From the NCBI GenBank assembly GCA_050084515.1, contig CM114271.1, positions 9,548,001 through 9,612,000 on the forward strand: DNA of 64,000 nt, read 5' to 3'. The notes beneath the pieces are model-generated. The model worked only from the letters and a program-made list of their open reading frames with translations. It was not told the origin of the DNA and searched no databases. The DNA comes from Blasia pusilla (Eukaryota; Marchantiophyta; Marchantiopsida; Blasiales). Of the stretch, positions 1 to 10,065 are shown in pieces. The first letter of the stretch is position 1. Each line of letters starts with the position of its first letter. The position numbers and the translations under genes were made by a program.

Positions 1-14
1 CCCCGGGAATTTAC

Positions 15-392
15 ATGCAAGACGGTACCCCACTTCTTGGAGGAAGGGAAAAGTCGCCAGCCCTGATGCAAACGCTCATCGATCTCTGCTCAAGGCCGGG
101 TGGATTGGTGTTTGACTTAGTGGGACTTTCAGGGGCGAGTATCAAAGGCGCCTGGCAGAGTGGCAGGAACATTCTCTGCCTCGAGGGAAGGCAGGAACTG
201 TTTGACCTTTGCAAGGAGGCAAAGGCAGAATACGAAAGGCTCGTTGGGGCGTTCAACTCTCCACCGAAGCCGAGAGCTCCGGTTCCAAACTCACCATTGG
301 TAGTGACACCATCGTCACTTCCAACGATTCCGAACATCGGGAGGGCAAGGCCGAAAGTAATTTTGCAAGAGCTCTCGGAAGATGACGAGTGA
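15..392 (+). pseudogene. Beta-class N4/N6 DNA methyltransferase-like protein, C-terminal part
   Basis: The 125-codon frame reads through the segment that in beta-class amino-methyltransferases (Pfam N6_N4_Mtase type) holds motif X, motif I and motif II. These are a Lys-Ser-Pro/LMQTLI helix (about residues 13-22), SRPGGLVFDLVGLSG (about 27-41, equivalent to the family's PGDxVLDPFxGSG), and a downstream GRNILCLEGR (about 51-60) whose Glu is the expected SAM-ribose ligand. A proline-rich tail and acidic ELSEDDE end follow, then a stop. This is a terminal exon; upstream exons are outside the window, so the ATG at 15 is not the true start. The motif I core is DLVGLSG instead of DPFxGSG, so activity is uncertain. 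The same exon occurs at 17540-17765 on the other strand. Seen: motif pattern and two copies. Inferred: amino-methyltransferase ancestry. Confidence 0.6.
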
Positions 393-1985
393 GTTCAAAG
401 AACTCAAGGACCCAACTTGACTACAGCGTTTGGAGTAGGGAGTTATTTGATGATGAGGCAAAAGATTTCATAGAATAGATCAAATGTACAGTTCCAAACT
501 TTTTTCGGATGTAATAAAGGAGAAGATTTTTTCGAACGATGGTGGTGTTTCAAAAATTTTGTTGAATATCTTTTATGTCTTTTCGAATGTGATCTTCTAT
601 GTACTCCGCGGACTTTTATTTTGCAACCCGTCTGATTTCTCCTGCTTGAAACTTTTCACTTTATGACCACTGCACCTTTTTAACCACTTCTAGGCAACCT
701 GTCGGATTCCGACACATTGCCTGATCGGACTCTTTCCCTGTTGGTCCAACTTAAGAGGCAGTCTGGCAGGCTTCTTCACTTTGGCACCTTCCCCTCAACT
801 TGTAAAAGAAGGCGTAGGCTTCTTTTCTTCTCTCAGACGTGTTGGATTTCTACTACCTGTGGGATTGCCATCATGGTATTACCAAGGACGGAGCACATAT
901 TGATACTGGATGGGTGTCACATTGCAGAGCGTACAAGATATACTACCAAGGAAGGCGGTGGGACTCAAATCAGGTTACATGGGACCATTATGGTGTACCT
1001 AAGGGGGGGGCCAAGGCTCTCGAATTCGCCAACATTTTTTATCCCCGTCTACAATCAGCCAGAGGAGCCACTTGTATCCTAGGACATTCCTTTTGTAAAG
1101 GAACCTAGGAGAGTTAGGACTAAATTTGTAGATGACGAGGCTGAAGAAATCATAGACTAGGTCAAATGTACATTTCCGAGGTTCCTTCGGAGGTAATAAA
1201 GGACGAGATTTTTTCAACCGATAATGGTGTTTGTAAAAGTTTGCTGGAAAATTTTTTTGGACTTGTGGATTGTGTTCTTTTAGCTACTCAAAATTACAAT
1301 TTTGCAACCCGTATGATTCCGACGGGTTGCAACTTTAAGATTTTTACCCACTGCAACTTTTTAACCATTTCAGGCAAGTCGCCGGATTCGGCAGTTGGTC
1401 GCTTGAGTGATTGGACTCTTTCCCTGTGAGACCAACTTCTGACGCATTGTGGTGGGCTTCTTAACTTTTGGCTCGTTCCCCTATATTCGTCAAACCAGTT
1501 GTAGGCTTCTTTTCTTGTCTAAGATGTGCAGGATTCCTACTACCTGTCGGATTGCCATTTCGGATGTCAAAAAGTTGGTTATGAGGCAATTCAAGGAAGG
1601 CCATGATGCAAGCAACAATCCCTGCAAAAAGAGAGGTTGGCATCGTACCGATGCGCATCCGGGTGGTCCCGCAACAAAAATACCCATGGGCACTGCTTAT
1701 TGTAGACCGAGACAGGCAATGTGAAGAAACTTAGGCTCACATGGAGAGTGATGGAAGAATGTTTATAGTGGTCTTATGATGTCTACTTTTTTTTCACCCC
1801 TGCAAAAAGGAGGTTTCTTTAGGACCAAATGTGGACCACTGCCTACTCTCTTCTAATGATTTCATGAATTTGAAAGCAAACAAAAATTTAAAATATGTCA
1901 AAAAGTTTTGAAGAGAGGAGGCGAATTTGGCCCTTTTCTTTGAAGAGAGACTCTCCTCTCTTCCTCTCTTCCTCTCCTCTCTTAC
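393..1985 (+). repeat. Non-coding MULE end with an internal tandem duplication of about 690 bp
   Basis: Downstream of the methyltransferase stop there is no convincing gene. Two diverged direct copies of the same block lie about 690 bp apart: the stretch around 450-560 (motif gtaataaaggagaag) recurs around 1140-1260, and the one around 710-870 (gactctttccctg) recurs around 1400-1560. The small open frames in this interval are shadows of these copies. Degenerate examples of the GCAACCCGTCGGA palindrome family sit near 630-720 and 1300-1390. The block near 1740-1985 is the inverted counterpart of 16110-16350. Confidence 0.6.
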
Positions 1986-2010
1986 TCTCTCCTGCCAGAA
2001 TACCAGGCCC

Positions 2011-2626
2011 CCCCTCCTCGACAACCGCCGTATATTCACAAATATGCTACACATGCAAGGAGTGTACACTCGTCACCATCGCTATACCACTCTAGCACCA
2101 GCTACTACTCGATACCCAACACCCTCAATGATACGAGACAAGTGGGGAAAATAGACTCGAATGGATAACCTGAACACGCCCGCCATCAATCTACTATATG
2201 TTGACATCGCCTCCTCCATGTGGTCCGGAAACCTCCATGGTACGACCCTCTCTTTGAGCAACATGTCAAACCTCCCATCAGCATTACCGTTTGTGTCTCC
2301 ATCACGACCCTTGCATCCATAGTCGATGAAGGACTACCAAGTCGCTTGTCATGCCCATACATATCACGACACAACATACATTTTTGTCAACAAACATACA
2401 CACAAACACGCACGATCCCATGCTAACTCATGGCATCCAAACAACAAGACAAGAAGTACCAAAATATCTCCAATAAATCAAGTAGATCTCATATCATTGT
2501 CTCTCTCAACATCTCACACCAAGCTCTCCATGGTGTGCACTCTCTCTCATGTCAAACCAAACCCATTCTCCTAATGAGAGGTTTGGGTTACACACACAAC
2601 GCAAGAAAGACCATAGCTCCGCCGCC
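2011..2626. other. Inter-element DNA with a gypsy-1-family LTR fragment
   Basis: No gene is supported. About 2360-2466 is a diverged second copy of 13336-13495 and is the reverse complement of the 3' region of the gypsy-1 family, including the block ending ATGTATGCGCACGACA just upstream of its LTR core. 2622-2626 (CCGCC) is the left target-site duplication of the Tat element that follows. I recognise nothing else. Confidence 0.45.
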
Positions 2627-3753
2627 TGTAATGTCTAAGTGTTTCTTATTTACAGTCAATTGTAGAGTTCGATCCCCAAGAGGATCATTGTTGGATGAAA
2701 AGAGAGTATAAAGTGATGATTATGTTGTAAAAGTGTAATTGGTTATGTAATTCGAATGCAATATTCCAGTATCAACTTCCGATCCTTCTTAGTACCTAGG
2801 TTTTCTTCTTCAATTCTCTCGAGTGGAGTTTAAAGGACGCTCAGGAAATTTGTTTTCTCAACATTTCGGAACCTCACAGAGTCCTCAAGAATAAAGCTGG
2901 CTTCTCTTACTTTCGGAACTCAATCCGTCAGGGCAGGTTACTCTCTGTCAAACAGATTTCATACAACTTTATATTGATTATTCCATTGATGAGAAAGGTT
3001 CGCTTGATTCACTCTTCACTTAGCAGACCCAAAAAGAATGTTCAGACATAAGCATCGCACATCAGAATGAATGAATGAATGCTTTACTACTCCATCAAGA
3101 ATTGGAAGACTTCAAAGTATCTACAAGCTCGAGAGGGTACAACTCTCTTGCTCGGACCATTCCTACAGCATAAGGACTTCATGAGCGAATGATGCTAATA
3201 GCTTCTGTCCTATTTCTTAAATATTCTCGAGAGTAGGATCGTTTCTATGATCCGAAGCGTTCTTGATGAAGGGTGTCTTTTCAATATTTGTAACTACCTA
3301 GATCTATGGTTCTCTTAGCTTTTCCTACGATCCCTATGAATCCGCGGTACAAAACCGTCCTAACTACCAATTTGATATATAGGGTCGCGCCCTTTCCTAG
3401 CCTCATTCTGTAAACTATGTGTCGTTTCGAATCTCAATCATGCTGAGCTTCGCTGTGCTAAATTTCCGGAGGACGAAGTTCTTCTTTCTTCTTCGTGCTT
3501 CGTTCAAGAGCAAGGTACTTCGTATATAGAGCTTCGTTGAGCTTCGCGTTGATCCTTTATACTTCTTTACAACTTTTGATTCTCCTCTAAGGCAAATCCT
3601 TGATCTTTATCTCTCTGCCTTGTCTTCGGAGCTTGGTGATTCACTTATTCTTCTTCATATTAATAGATAATCATAATCAAAATCATAATATACAAGAGTA
3701 TTCGTTGAATAAAAAGATATATTCTTCAAGATTACAAAATTGTGGGTATCACA
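2627..3753 (-). repeat. 3' LTR of the Tat-like element
   Basis: 1127 bp, nearly identical to 11834-12962. On the minus strand it starts TGTGATACCCAC after the polypurine tract and ends in ACATTACA. It contains many GCTTCG/CGAAGC words, and a TTTATATC stretch near 3370-3385 could serve as a TATA-like element. Solo copies of this LTR family are at 14504-15733, 47559-48707 and 56163-57468. Confidence 0.92.
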
Positions 3754-3768
3754 TACCCCCTCCCTCAA
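3754..3768 (-). other. Polypurine tract of the Tat-like element
   Basis: On the minus strand a GAGGGAGGGGG run followed by TA sits directly against the LTR start TGTGATA, the expected position of the plus-strand primer for reverse transcription. Confidence 0.75.
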
Positions 3769-3792
3769 ATGTGAGCCGCCCGGGCAAACACT

Positions 3793-4485
3793 TCATGATG
3801 TATCTGCTATCTCCATAAATGTGTCGTCTAAACTATCAAATTCAGGGGTAGGCACCAAACGGCCATGAATCGTAGAAGGTTTGTTGATAATGTTAGGGGT
3901 ATGATTGCGCATTCTTTCTCGCGACTTGTTAACAACTAAGTGACTCACGAGGACTTCATTCTGGACTAAGACATCAGATGGAGTGAATGCTGGTAATTCT
4001 TCAAGAGTAATGGAAAGAGTGGGTACTACTTCTGGAAGAGATTTAGTATGATTGTCGAATTGGCGCTTCCAATGTTTGTTGATGTAGTCGATTTCCTCAT
4101 TCATCTGCTCTTCAAAGTTCTTGCTTGCTTTGTCGACCAGCTCTTTGACATCGTCCGGATCCATCTGGGCTTCATTGAGTAGCTTCTGCTCTGCCTCCAA
4201 GACTGTGATCCTCCCGGTAGCCTCCGTGCCAGTAAGTCTTTGTTCGCTTCTTGATGTTCTTGAAGCAGCTTCGAAGACTCGGCATGCTCGATCGACAACT
4301 TCTTGAATTCGGTGTGAACGTGCTATATCTGATGTCGATACTTCATGTCGTCTGCCGTCTGCGACATGAGACGAAGCGTAGGTTGATGATCCCTTGCCCG
4401 CAGGTCTCGTCGGAATCCTCCTGCATGACAGGTTCTGGGTCCAGGGGTGATTCAAAATTGACTCGGCTTCGCTTTGGCGAGGCAT
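3793..4485 (-). CDS. Extra ORF 2 downstream of Tat integrase, unknown function
   Basis: 230 codons open without stops, ending about 25 bp before the polypurine tract. The middle (about residues 60-140) is charged and rich in Glu, Lys, Gln and Ala, compatible with coiled coil. No signal peptide, membrane segment or catalytic motif is visible. It follows another ORF (4602-5438) in the same orientation; the two may be exons or halves of one product split by a frameshift near 4500-4600. Extra ORFs after integrase are known in Tat/Athila-type elements (env-like or unassigned), but I do not recognise this protein. Confidence 0.5.
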   Translation of the reverse strand: MPRQSEAESILNHPWTQNLSCRRIPTRPAGKGSSTYASSHVADGRRHEVSTSDIARSHRIQEVVDRACRVFEAASRTSRSEQRLTGTEATGRITVLEAEQKLLNEAQMDPDDVKELVDKASKNFEEQMNEEIDYINKHWKRQFDNHTKSLPEVVPTLSITLEELPAFTPSDVLVQNEVLVSHLVVNKSRERMRNHTPNIINKPSTIHGRLVPTPEFDSLDDTFMEIADTS

Positions 4486-4601
4486 TTTCGTCGATAGCCG
4501 TCTTTCTTCAAAGCCGAAGTGTGCGGATGTTGCTGAGGTGCTTCGGAGGGTGGGGTGACTTCGCGGCTACCCCTGGTACTAGTTGCGCCTTTCCGTGGTA
4601 G

Positions 4602-5438
4602 TCAGACGGGGGTCACTTGCGACCAGTCTAACGCCTCCTCTGCGGTCAATTCCTGCTTGTGAATATAAAGGTGAAGCAAGAAAGGAGATAGGAAGGACTT
4701 CGTGCTTGGATGAAGCACGTCCACCATTCCTCGTACGTGCCCGTCCACTAAAGCAGCAAAGTCGACTCCTGGGGCTTCGGGGTCAAGGTGTTGATTCCAG
4801 ATGATGTAGCACATCTTCAAGATCTTGTTCGTCAGATAGTAAGAACGAGCGGGATAAAACAGGGTCATCAGATGTTTGCAAAACTGACCAAAGACGGGCG
4901 GAGAGAGTGACGAAGCCTTGTAGCCGTTCCTGCCCAGGCGCTCAGACGTGACACAGCCGAGTGCTAAAAGATCTTCATGTTTGACGAGCAACTCTCTGTC
5001 ATATTCGTACTCTGGCGCAGCCGGGAGCAAATAAGTTGCTCTCCAGTCGTCCGCCATCCAGTGTTGGGGCTGAGCTTGATACCGAAGATCCTTCTTTCGA
5101 AATTTGGCGACTATAGACGCCGAGCGAAGCTCGCCCAGGAGTTCTCCGGATGTTAGAGTCCAGTTGGCTTGAAAGAAAGTTGCCAACAATCGCTCCTCCA
5201 GCGCTTCGATCAGCTCCGGTGACAGCTTGACCGTCGGCATCGCTGCGCTTCGCAGAATGGGTATGGCGTCTTTGCGAGGCATGTTGCTAGGTCGATGTCG
5301 ATGGACACCGCGCTTTGGCCTGCTACGCAATTGCGTGGTGATCCCGTCCATGAAAATACCCGCTTGGGTATGCCAGACTGCTCTTATAGTCCGCTCCCCC
5401 CCTGTCCGTTCTTGGTCGTGGCATCGGGGCTGTAACAA
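4602..5438 (-). CDS. Extra ORF 1 downstream of Tat integrase, unknown function
   Basis: 278 codons open. The start is uncertain; a likely later Met is near residue 67 (the segment beginning MPTVKLSPELIEAL). The following 200 residues look like a compact globular domain, with aromatic-rich segments such as FCKHLMTLFYPARSYYLTNK and a WNQHLDPEAPG stretch. No retroviral Env features (signal peptide, membrane span) are visible. Its length, lack of stops compared with the broken gag-pol, and position between integrase and polypurine tract suggest an element-encoded accessory protein. It may be continuous with the ORF at 3793-4485. Function not assigned. Confidence 0.5.
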   Translation of the reverse strand: MLQPRCHDQERTGGERTIRAVWHTQAGIFMDGITTQLRSRPKRGVHRHRPSNMPRKDAIPILRSAAMPTVKLSPELIEALEERLLATFFQANWTLTSGELLGELRSASIVAKFRKKDLRYQAQPQHWMADDWRATYLLPAAPEYEYDRELLVKHEDLLALGCVTSERLGRNGYKASSLSPPVFGQFCKHLMTLFYPARSYYLTNKILKMCYIIWNQHLDPEAPGVDFAALVDGHVRGMVDVLHPSTKSFLSPFLLHLYIHKQELTAEEALDWSQVTPV

Positions 5439-5447
5439 GAAAGTGGG

Positions 5448-5690
5448 CGCTTCGCGGCTTCGCCACGCTTCTCCTTCCTATCTTCCTGCGCTTCGCTGCT
5501 TCGCGAAGCATGGGCTGTCTGGAACCTCGGTGCTTCGCTACTTGGCGGAGCACTGTATAGTTTGAACTTCTGTGCTTCGCTACTTCGCGAAGCATTGTAT
5601 ATCTTCTGTGCTTCGTGACTTTGCGAAGCACGATATATCTTCTGTGCTTCGTGACTTCGCGAAGCATGGGGCGTTCGCCTACCCCCTTCC
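5448..5690. repeat. Short repeats built on GCTTCGC/GCGAAGC
   Basis: About six imperfect copies of a 30-45 bp unit, each containing a small inverted repeat such as ACTTCGCGAAGCA and separated by TATATCTTCTGTG-like spacers, fill the gap between integrase and the extra ORFs. The repetitive minus-strand frame here (LREVAKHR-like units) is a by-product of the DNA repeat rather than a supported protein. Confidence 0.6.
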
Positions 5691-5697
5691 TCATGTT

Positions 5698-6776
5698 TCA
5701 GTCATCCTCAGGTTCGGGCTCATAATACCGACACACATGCATTCCATTGACTCGCGTGGGTAGGGATTCTCCCTGTAAGGTTTCTAATTGGAGGGATCCA
5801 TTATCATAGATGGCCAATACCCGGTAGGGTCCCATCCAATTTAATTTTAATTTTCCGGGGAACTTTAGTCGGCGGTTATCATACAATAGCACTAAGTCGC
5901 CAACATTGATAGATTGTGGCCGGAGATGTCGATCGTAACGTTTCTTACGTTCTTTTGCACTTGGGTCGTCTGTCGTCGTAACGCGAGCATGCGTGCTTCT
6001 TCCAACTCCACTAGAGTCTCATTCCTGTGTTCGATAACTTCATCCGCAGCTTCCGTTCTTGTGCCCTCCAATACCCGATAAGTGGGCAACGCCCATTGAA
6101 TAGGTGTTAAGGGATGTACGCCATAAGTCAGGAAGAACGGGGTGTAGTTTGTCGTCACCTTCTCAGCTATTCGGTACGCCCATAATGCTGGGGCAACTTT
6201 TGTGTCCCAATCATAGGAATAGGTTACCGTTAATCGATTCAATATTCGGCAAATGAGGCCGTTCGATTTTTCCGTCAACCCGTTGGCTTTAGGGTTGTAG
6301 GGAGTGGTTTTCCGATGCTTAATGAGAAAGTGGGAAGTGAGAGACTCAATAGTCTGGTTGAGGAAGTGCGTCCCCCGGTCACTGACTAGTTCCAACGGAC
6401 AGCCATAACGCGTGATAATCATCTCGTATAAAAACTTAGCCTTTGCTTTTTCTTTGTCATCTTTCCGCGTGGCTACTGCTTCAACCATCTTAGTACAATA
6501 GTCCGTGGCGATAAGAATATACTTCCGCCGGGTTTGGCGAGTGGCCGAGGAGATAGGGCCTACGAAGTCAATGCCCCATTTTTCAAAAGGAGCTAGGGGC
6601 ATGATGGGGACCAAAGGCCACCGCGTAGTCGCCGTGGGTCGACCTGCCCTTAGAAAGGCATCACAACTCCGAATAAAATTACCTACGTCTTTGTACATAG
6701 TCGGCCACCAATATCGTGCGGCCAAAATTTTCTTCACAGTTTTTTTTACCGCATAGTGTCCACCGGAATCAGCCAT
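5698..6776 (-). pseudogene. Tat-like integrase
   Basis: Ty3-type integrase: zinc-binding region at the N-terminus, catalytic core, and a C-terminal domain in the adjoining frame (5698-5892). The core shows Asp in GIDFVGP, Asp in VSDRGTHF, and Glu in GLTEKSNG, so all three DDE residues are present. The HHCC finger is damaged: the final Cys pair reads CDAF. The C-terminal segment contains a GPYRVLAIYDNG motif typical of Ty3 integrases and ends EPEPEDD. A frameshift or stop separates the last 64 codons from the core, so this copy is likely inactive. Confidence 0.85.
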
Positions 6777-7029
6777 ATGCAGAGCTCTGATGACCTAGGG
6801 AACCTCTTCAGCTTCCAAGCATCTTCGATGCTCTTCATCAGCACCTAATTTGAATAAGACCCCTTGACAGAGCTCATAAGGGCCTATCCGATGTAAAAAA
6901 AAGCTGCGCGTTCTTCGTCATCGGACAGAAGTCGCAGAGTCATTAGAAAACGCAGAATATCCGTGATACAACGATCGGCTCAACGTTCCTCGTTATCCGG
7001 AAAGATCTTCATCGGAAAGGTATCATCGA

Positions 7030-8289
7030 TGATTGGGTGAGGTCGCGTTTGTCATCCTCAACCGGGAAAGAAAATCGGCATTGGTATGCACCTTGCCGCA
7101 CGGGTCACCACATCGAATGTAGCAACAAGATCCACCGTGCAATGCGCCCTGACAGTCGGCTTTCACCATTAAGGGTCCGAGTGCAAAATGATCCACATGA
7201 AAGACAAATTCGTACCTAATAAATAGTGTCGGAACTTTTTACGAGAAGACCATGCCTAACGCCTCTCGTTCGGTGGTTGTATATTTTCGCTCTGCCGCCG
7301 ATAGTTGTCGGCCGGCGAGTAAATTGAAAATCATGTTTGTGCTCATCCAATTGGTGAGCACTACTCCAATGGCAAATGAGGACGTGTCTACATACACGTG
7401 GAAGGGTTTGGTCCAATCGGGGACCGGAAATGCACAGAGCCTTTTGCAATGCGTCTTTTAAGGTGTCGAATGCCACTTGGCACGCGGTGTCCACTCCCAT
7501 TCGGTGGTCTTCTTAAGTAATGCAAGAAGAGCGCTGCTTTTACCGCCTAATCTTTAATGAACCGTCGATAATACCTGACATGTCCCAAGAATCCTCTCAA
7601 TTTCCAGAGATTAGTGGATGGTTCCAATGCAACGATAATATCCACCTTGGCCTTGTCGACCTCAATTCCTTGCGCCGACACTCGGTGTCCCAGCAGAATT
7701 CCTTGTTTCATAGCGATATAGGATTTGTCCGGATGAAGGGACAAATGCACTTTCAGCGACGAGCGTCTGAGTGTTAACTCTAACTTTTCAAGATGTTCGG
7801 CCTCCGTGCTAAAGATACAAAAATCGTCTAAAAAGATTTCGACGAACTTCCGAAGATACTCCTAGAAGATGGAGATCATCATCCGTTGGAAAGTAGCTGG
7901 GGCATTGCACAACCCAAAAGGCATTACGCGATATGCGAAAGTTCCCCAGGTTGTCGTGTGAATGTTGTGAGGGGACGATCCTTTTCTCTTATGGATACCT
8001 GGTTGTACCCCGAATACCCGTCCAAAAAGGTATAACGCTCGTGCCCGGCCACTTTATCCAAAATACTGTCGGTGAAAGGTAGAGGATGGTGGTCTTTTAA
8101 GGTGGCCGCATTTAATTTCCGATAGTCCAAGCACACTCGGATTTTGCCCATTTGTTTTTTAGGCACAATTACAATGGGCGACACCCACTCGCTGCTTAAC
8201 ACCGGATAGATTATTCCTGCCTCGAGACGCTGATCGATCTCGTCCTTGACTAACAATGAGTACTTTGGGTTCAGTCGATATTGTCGCAT
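7030..8289 (-). pseudogene. Tat-like reverse transcriptase and RNase H
   Basis: RT fingers and palm are readable at 7924-8289 (SPIVIVPKKQMGKIRVCLDYRKLN and TFLDGYSGYNQ), then the MPFGLCNAPATFQRM region, an FLDDF catalytic box near 7820-7840, and LLGHRVSAQGIEVD/GFLGHVRYYRRFIKD at 7547-7750. RNase H remnants follow at 7216-7500 (VDTSSFAIGVVL region, YTTTEREAL). Several frameshifts and stops separate the pieces. The FLDD box is the usual variant in Athila/Tat. Confidence 0.85.
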
Positions 8290-9080
8290 TCTTTAAGATC
8301 AATTCGGTGTTCACCATATTGTGCGGGAATGCCTCTCATTTCATCCATAGAGTATGCAAAGACATCCAAATACTCAAACAGTAGTCTTTTATATTTTATA
8401 AGTGTGGTAGGAGACAAATCCGCCGAAAGGCGTAGAGATTTTTTATATGCAATATTGACCTGGACATAGTCCTGCTCCTGAACCATGTTTTCGGTAAACT
8501 GGAAGGTGCTATGACCTAGCTTCTCTTCCTCTCGAGTCGACCTTGGCTTGGAGGGTACTGCCTCCTCATCTATTTCATAACATTCAAAGTAATATACATT
8601 GGACGAGGACTCAGTAGCGGTGGTGTTGTCTTGATCTGACGTATAGCCGTCGTCAGTCGGTGGCGTCTCTCCTTGGGGTGGTCGAGATTTCCACGACAGC
8701 TTGATGAGCCGCTTCGAGTCCTGATTCGGCGCCTGGAACGTGAACCGACGCCTTTTCCAATCTGTAGTCACTCTCGCGCCATACAACCAGGGTCTTCCGA
8801 TGAGCAAAGGATAGCCCGTTGCGGTCAGGGGCTGTAAGACTAAGTAGTCCAACATAAACAACACCCCCCCGAGCATGGTCGGAATTTGCGTGAGATGTCC
8901 AAGGGGTCTCTTCCGGGATTGATCCGCGAACCGCAAGTACTTGTCCGTGGGTTCGTACATCGTGTACCCTAGGGCCCGAGCTGTTTGCTCCGTCATAATA
9001 TTGATTCCGCTTTCGGAATCAATGGGGACCTTCTTAATGGTATGGCCCTCAATCTCCACCTCCACTTCGGGGGCTCCCAA
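8271..9080 (-). pseudogene. Tat-like aspartic protease and linker to RT
   Basis: The retropepsin core is near residues 19-30: IDSESGINIM in place of the usual IDSGSGINVM-type D-S/T-G triad, so the catalytic loop Gly is displaced. A GYPLLIGRPWLYG motif (ILGRPWL-type flap end) follows near residue 90. The C-terminal half leads into the RT-proximal stretch AYSMDEMRGIP. It overlaps the RT frame by a few codons. Confidence 0.75.
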
Positions 9081-9161
9081 GTCCTCGACTTCGATCTGAA
9101 CAGTCCACCATCGGCGCTTGCCGCTGCCTTCCTGGGTCTTTTTGCGGCTGATTTTCCACCA

Positions 9162-10047
9162 TCAGTAGGATTTTTTCCGATATCTTGGGTTATCCATTAG
9201 CAACTGCAGCAGTGTTATGTTGGCCGGGGTTGACGCCAAGTCCCTCAGTAAATCGTACGCTTCTAGGACCAGTGGTGATGTCGCCATGGCTTGGATTGTC
9301 GTACTTGGGTTGGCCTTTGCCTTCTCTGGGGTCTGTTTCCCCTCTGGTTCCTGGGCCTCCCGCACTTGAGCACGGACCTGGTCCTCCACGTCCTGATGGA
9401 AGTATTTCGGATGACTTCGGTCAAAGGCTAGGTCCACATCGCCTTTGAGGATGGCCTTTCCGGCACGTAAGGTGTTCACCGCTTTGTTCTTGGGCTCCCA
9501 AGCTTCGCGTGAAGACGAAGCACCCTTCTTTACCTTTGGGGTCCCCGCGGTCTGACTCTTTGATCTCATGGTGACCGCCAACACTGTTTCTTGAAATTCT
9601 TTGGGCCAGTCCGTTGATTCTTCGTGGGCCCCTTGGGTCGAGTCTTCCTCGCTGATGGTGACTCGCTTTGGTCTCGGGGACACTACTTCTTCCACCCGGA
9701 CCAGTTGTACATTTACATCGTTCTTGGGCTCTGGTTGAGCCGCTGGAGTATTTACATTCCTGACCAACAAACGTGGGACCTTAGGCTCCGGGCATTCCAC
9801 GGCCGTGTGCCCGCCCTTCTTTGCGATTCCGCGATAAGGGATTGAGTCCCACTGGTTGCTTCGGGTTTGGGCAATTATTGGCCCAGTGGTTTGCTGTGCC
9901 ACAGTTATAACAACAATTTCTCTTGATGGGTGGCGTGAAGGCCGCCGCACCCATAATCTGTCTCAGGGGTCTCTGTTCCCCGTATTCCGGAGGTACATAC
10001 CGCGTGATCCAGCTTCTTCCAGGGTTTGGGGGTGGCACTGCTTGCAT
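9162..10047 (-). pseudogene. Tat-like Gag C-terminus with second zinc knuckle and linker
   Basis: The frame at 9781-10047 has a CCHC knuckle (CYNCGTANHWANNC). The overlapping frame at 9162-9950 is a long low-complexity charged linker between Gag and protease, ending YRKKSY just before the protease region. The frames are offset, indicating a frameshift around 9850-9950. Confidence 0.7.
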
Positions 10048-10065
10048 GGCATAGCACCCTTCCCA

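Larger units (their letters stand above)
1..2010 (+). mobile_element. Partial MULE-like transposon, methyltransferase-side end
   Basis: This is the terminal part of a transposon of the same family as the one at 16101-37279, in opposite orientation. The peptide at 15-392 and the DNA to about 1990 are mirrored on the minus strand at 17765 down to 16110. The right end, about 1960-2010, is the reverse complement of a terminal sequence beginning GGGCCTGGTATTCTGGC followed by purine-rich GAGAG/GAAGAG. Closely similar termini are seen at 16101 and 42174. The element continues left of the window, so its other end, target duplication and transposase are not visible here. Confidence 0.7.

Noticed and set aside
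4121-4804. Plus-strand frames in the Tat 3' region
   Set aside because: Shadows of the minus-strand extra ORFs.
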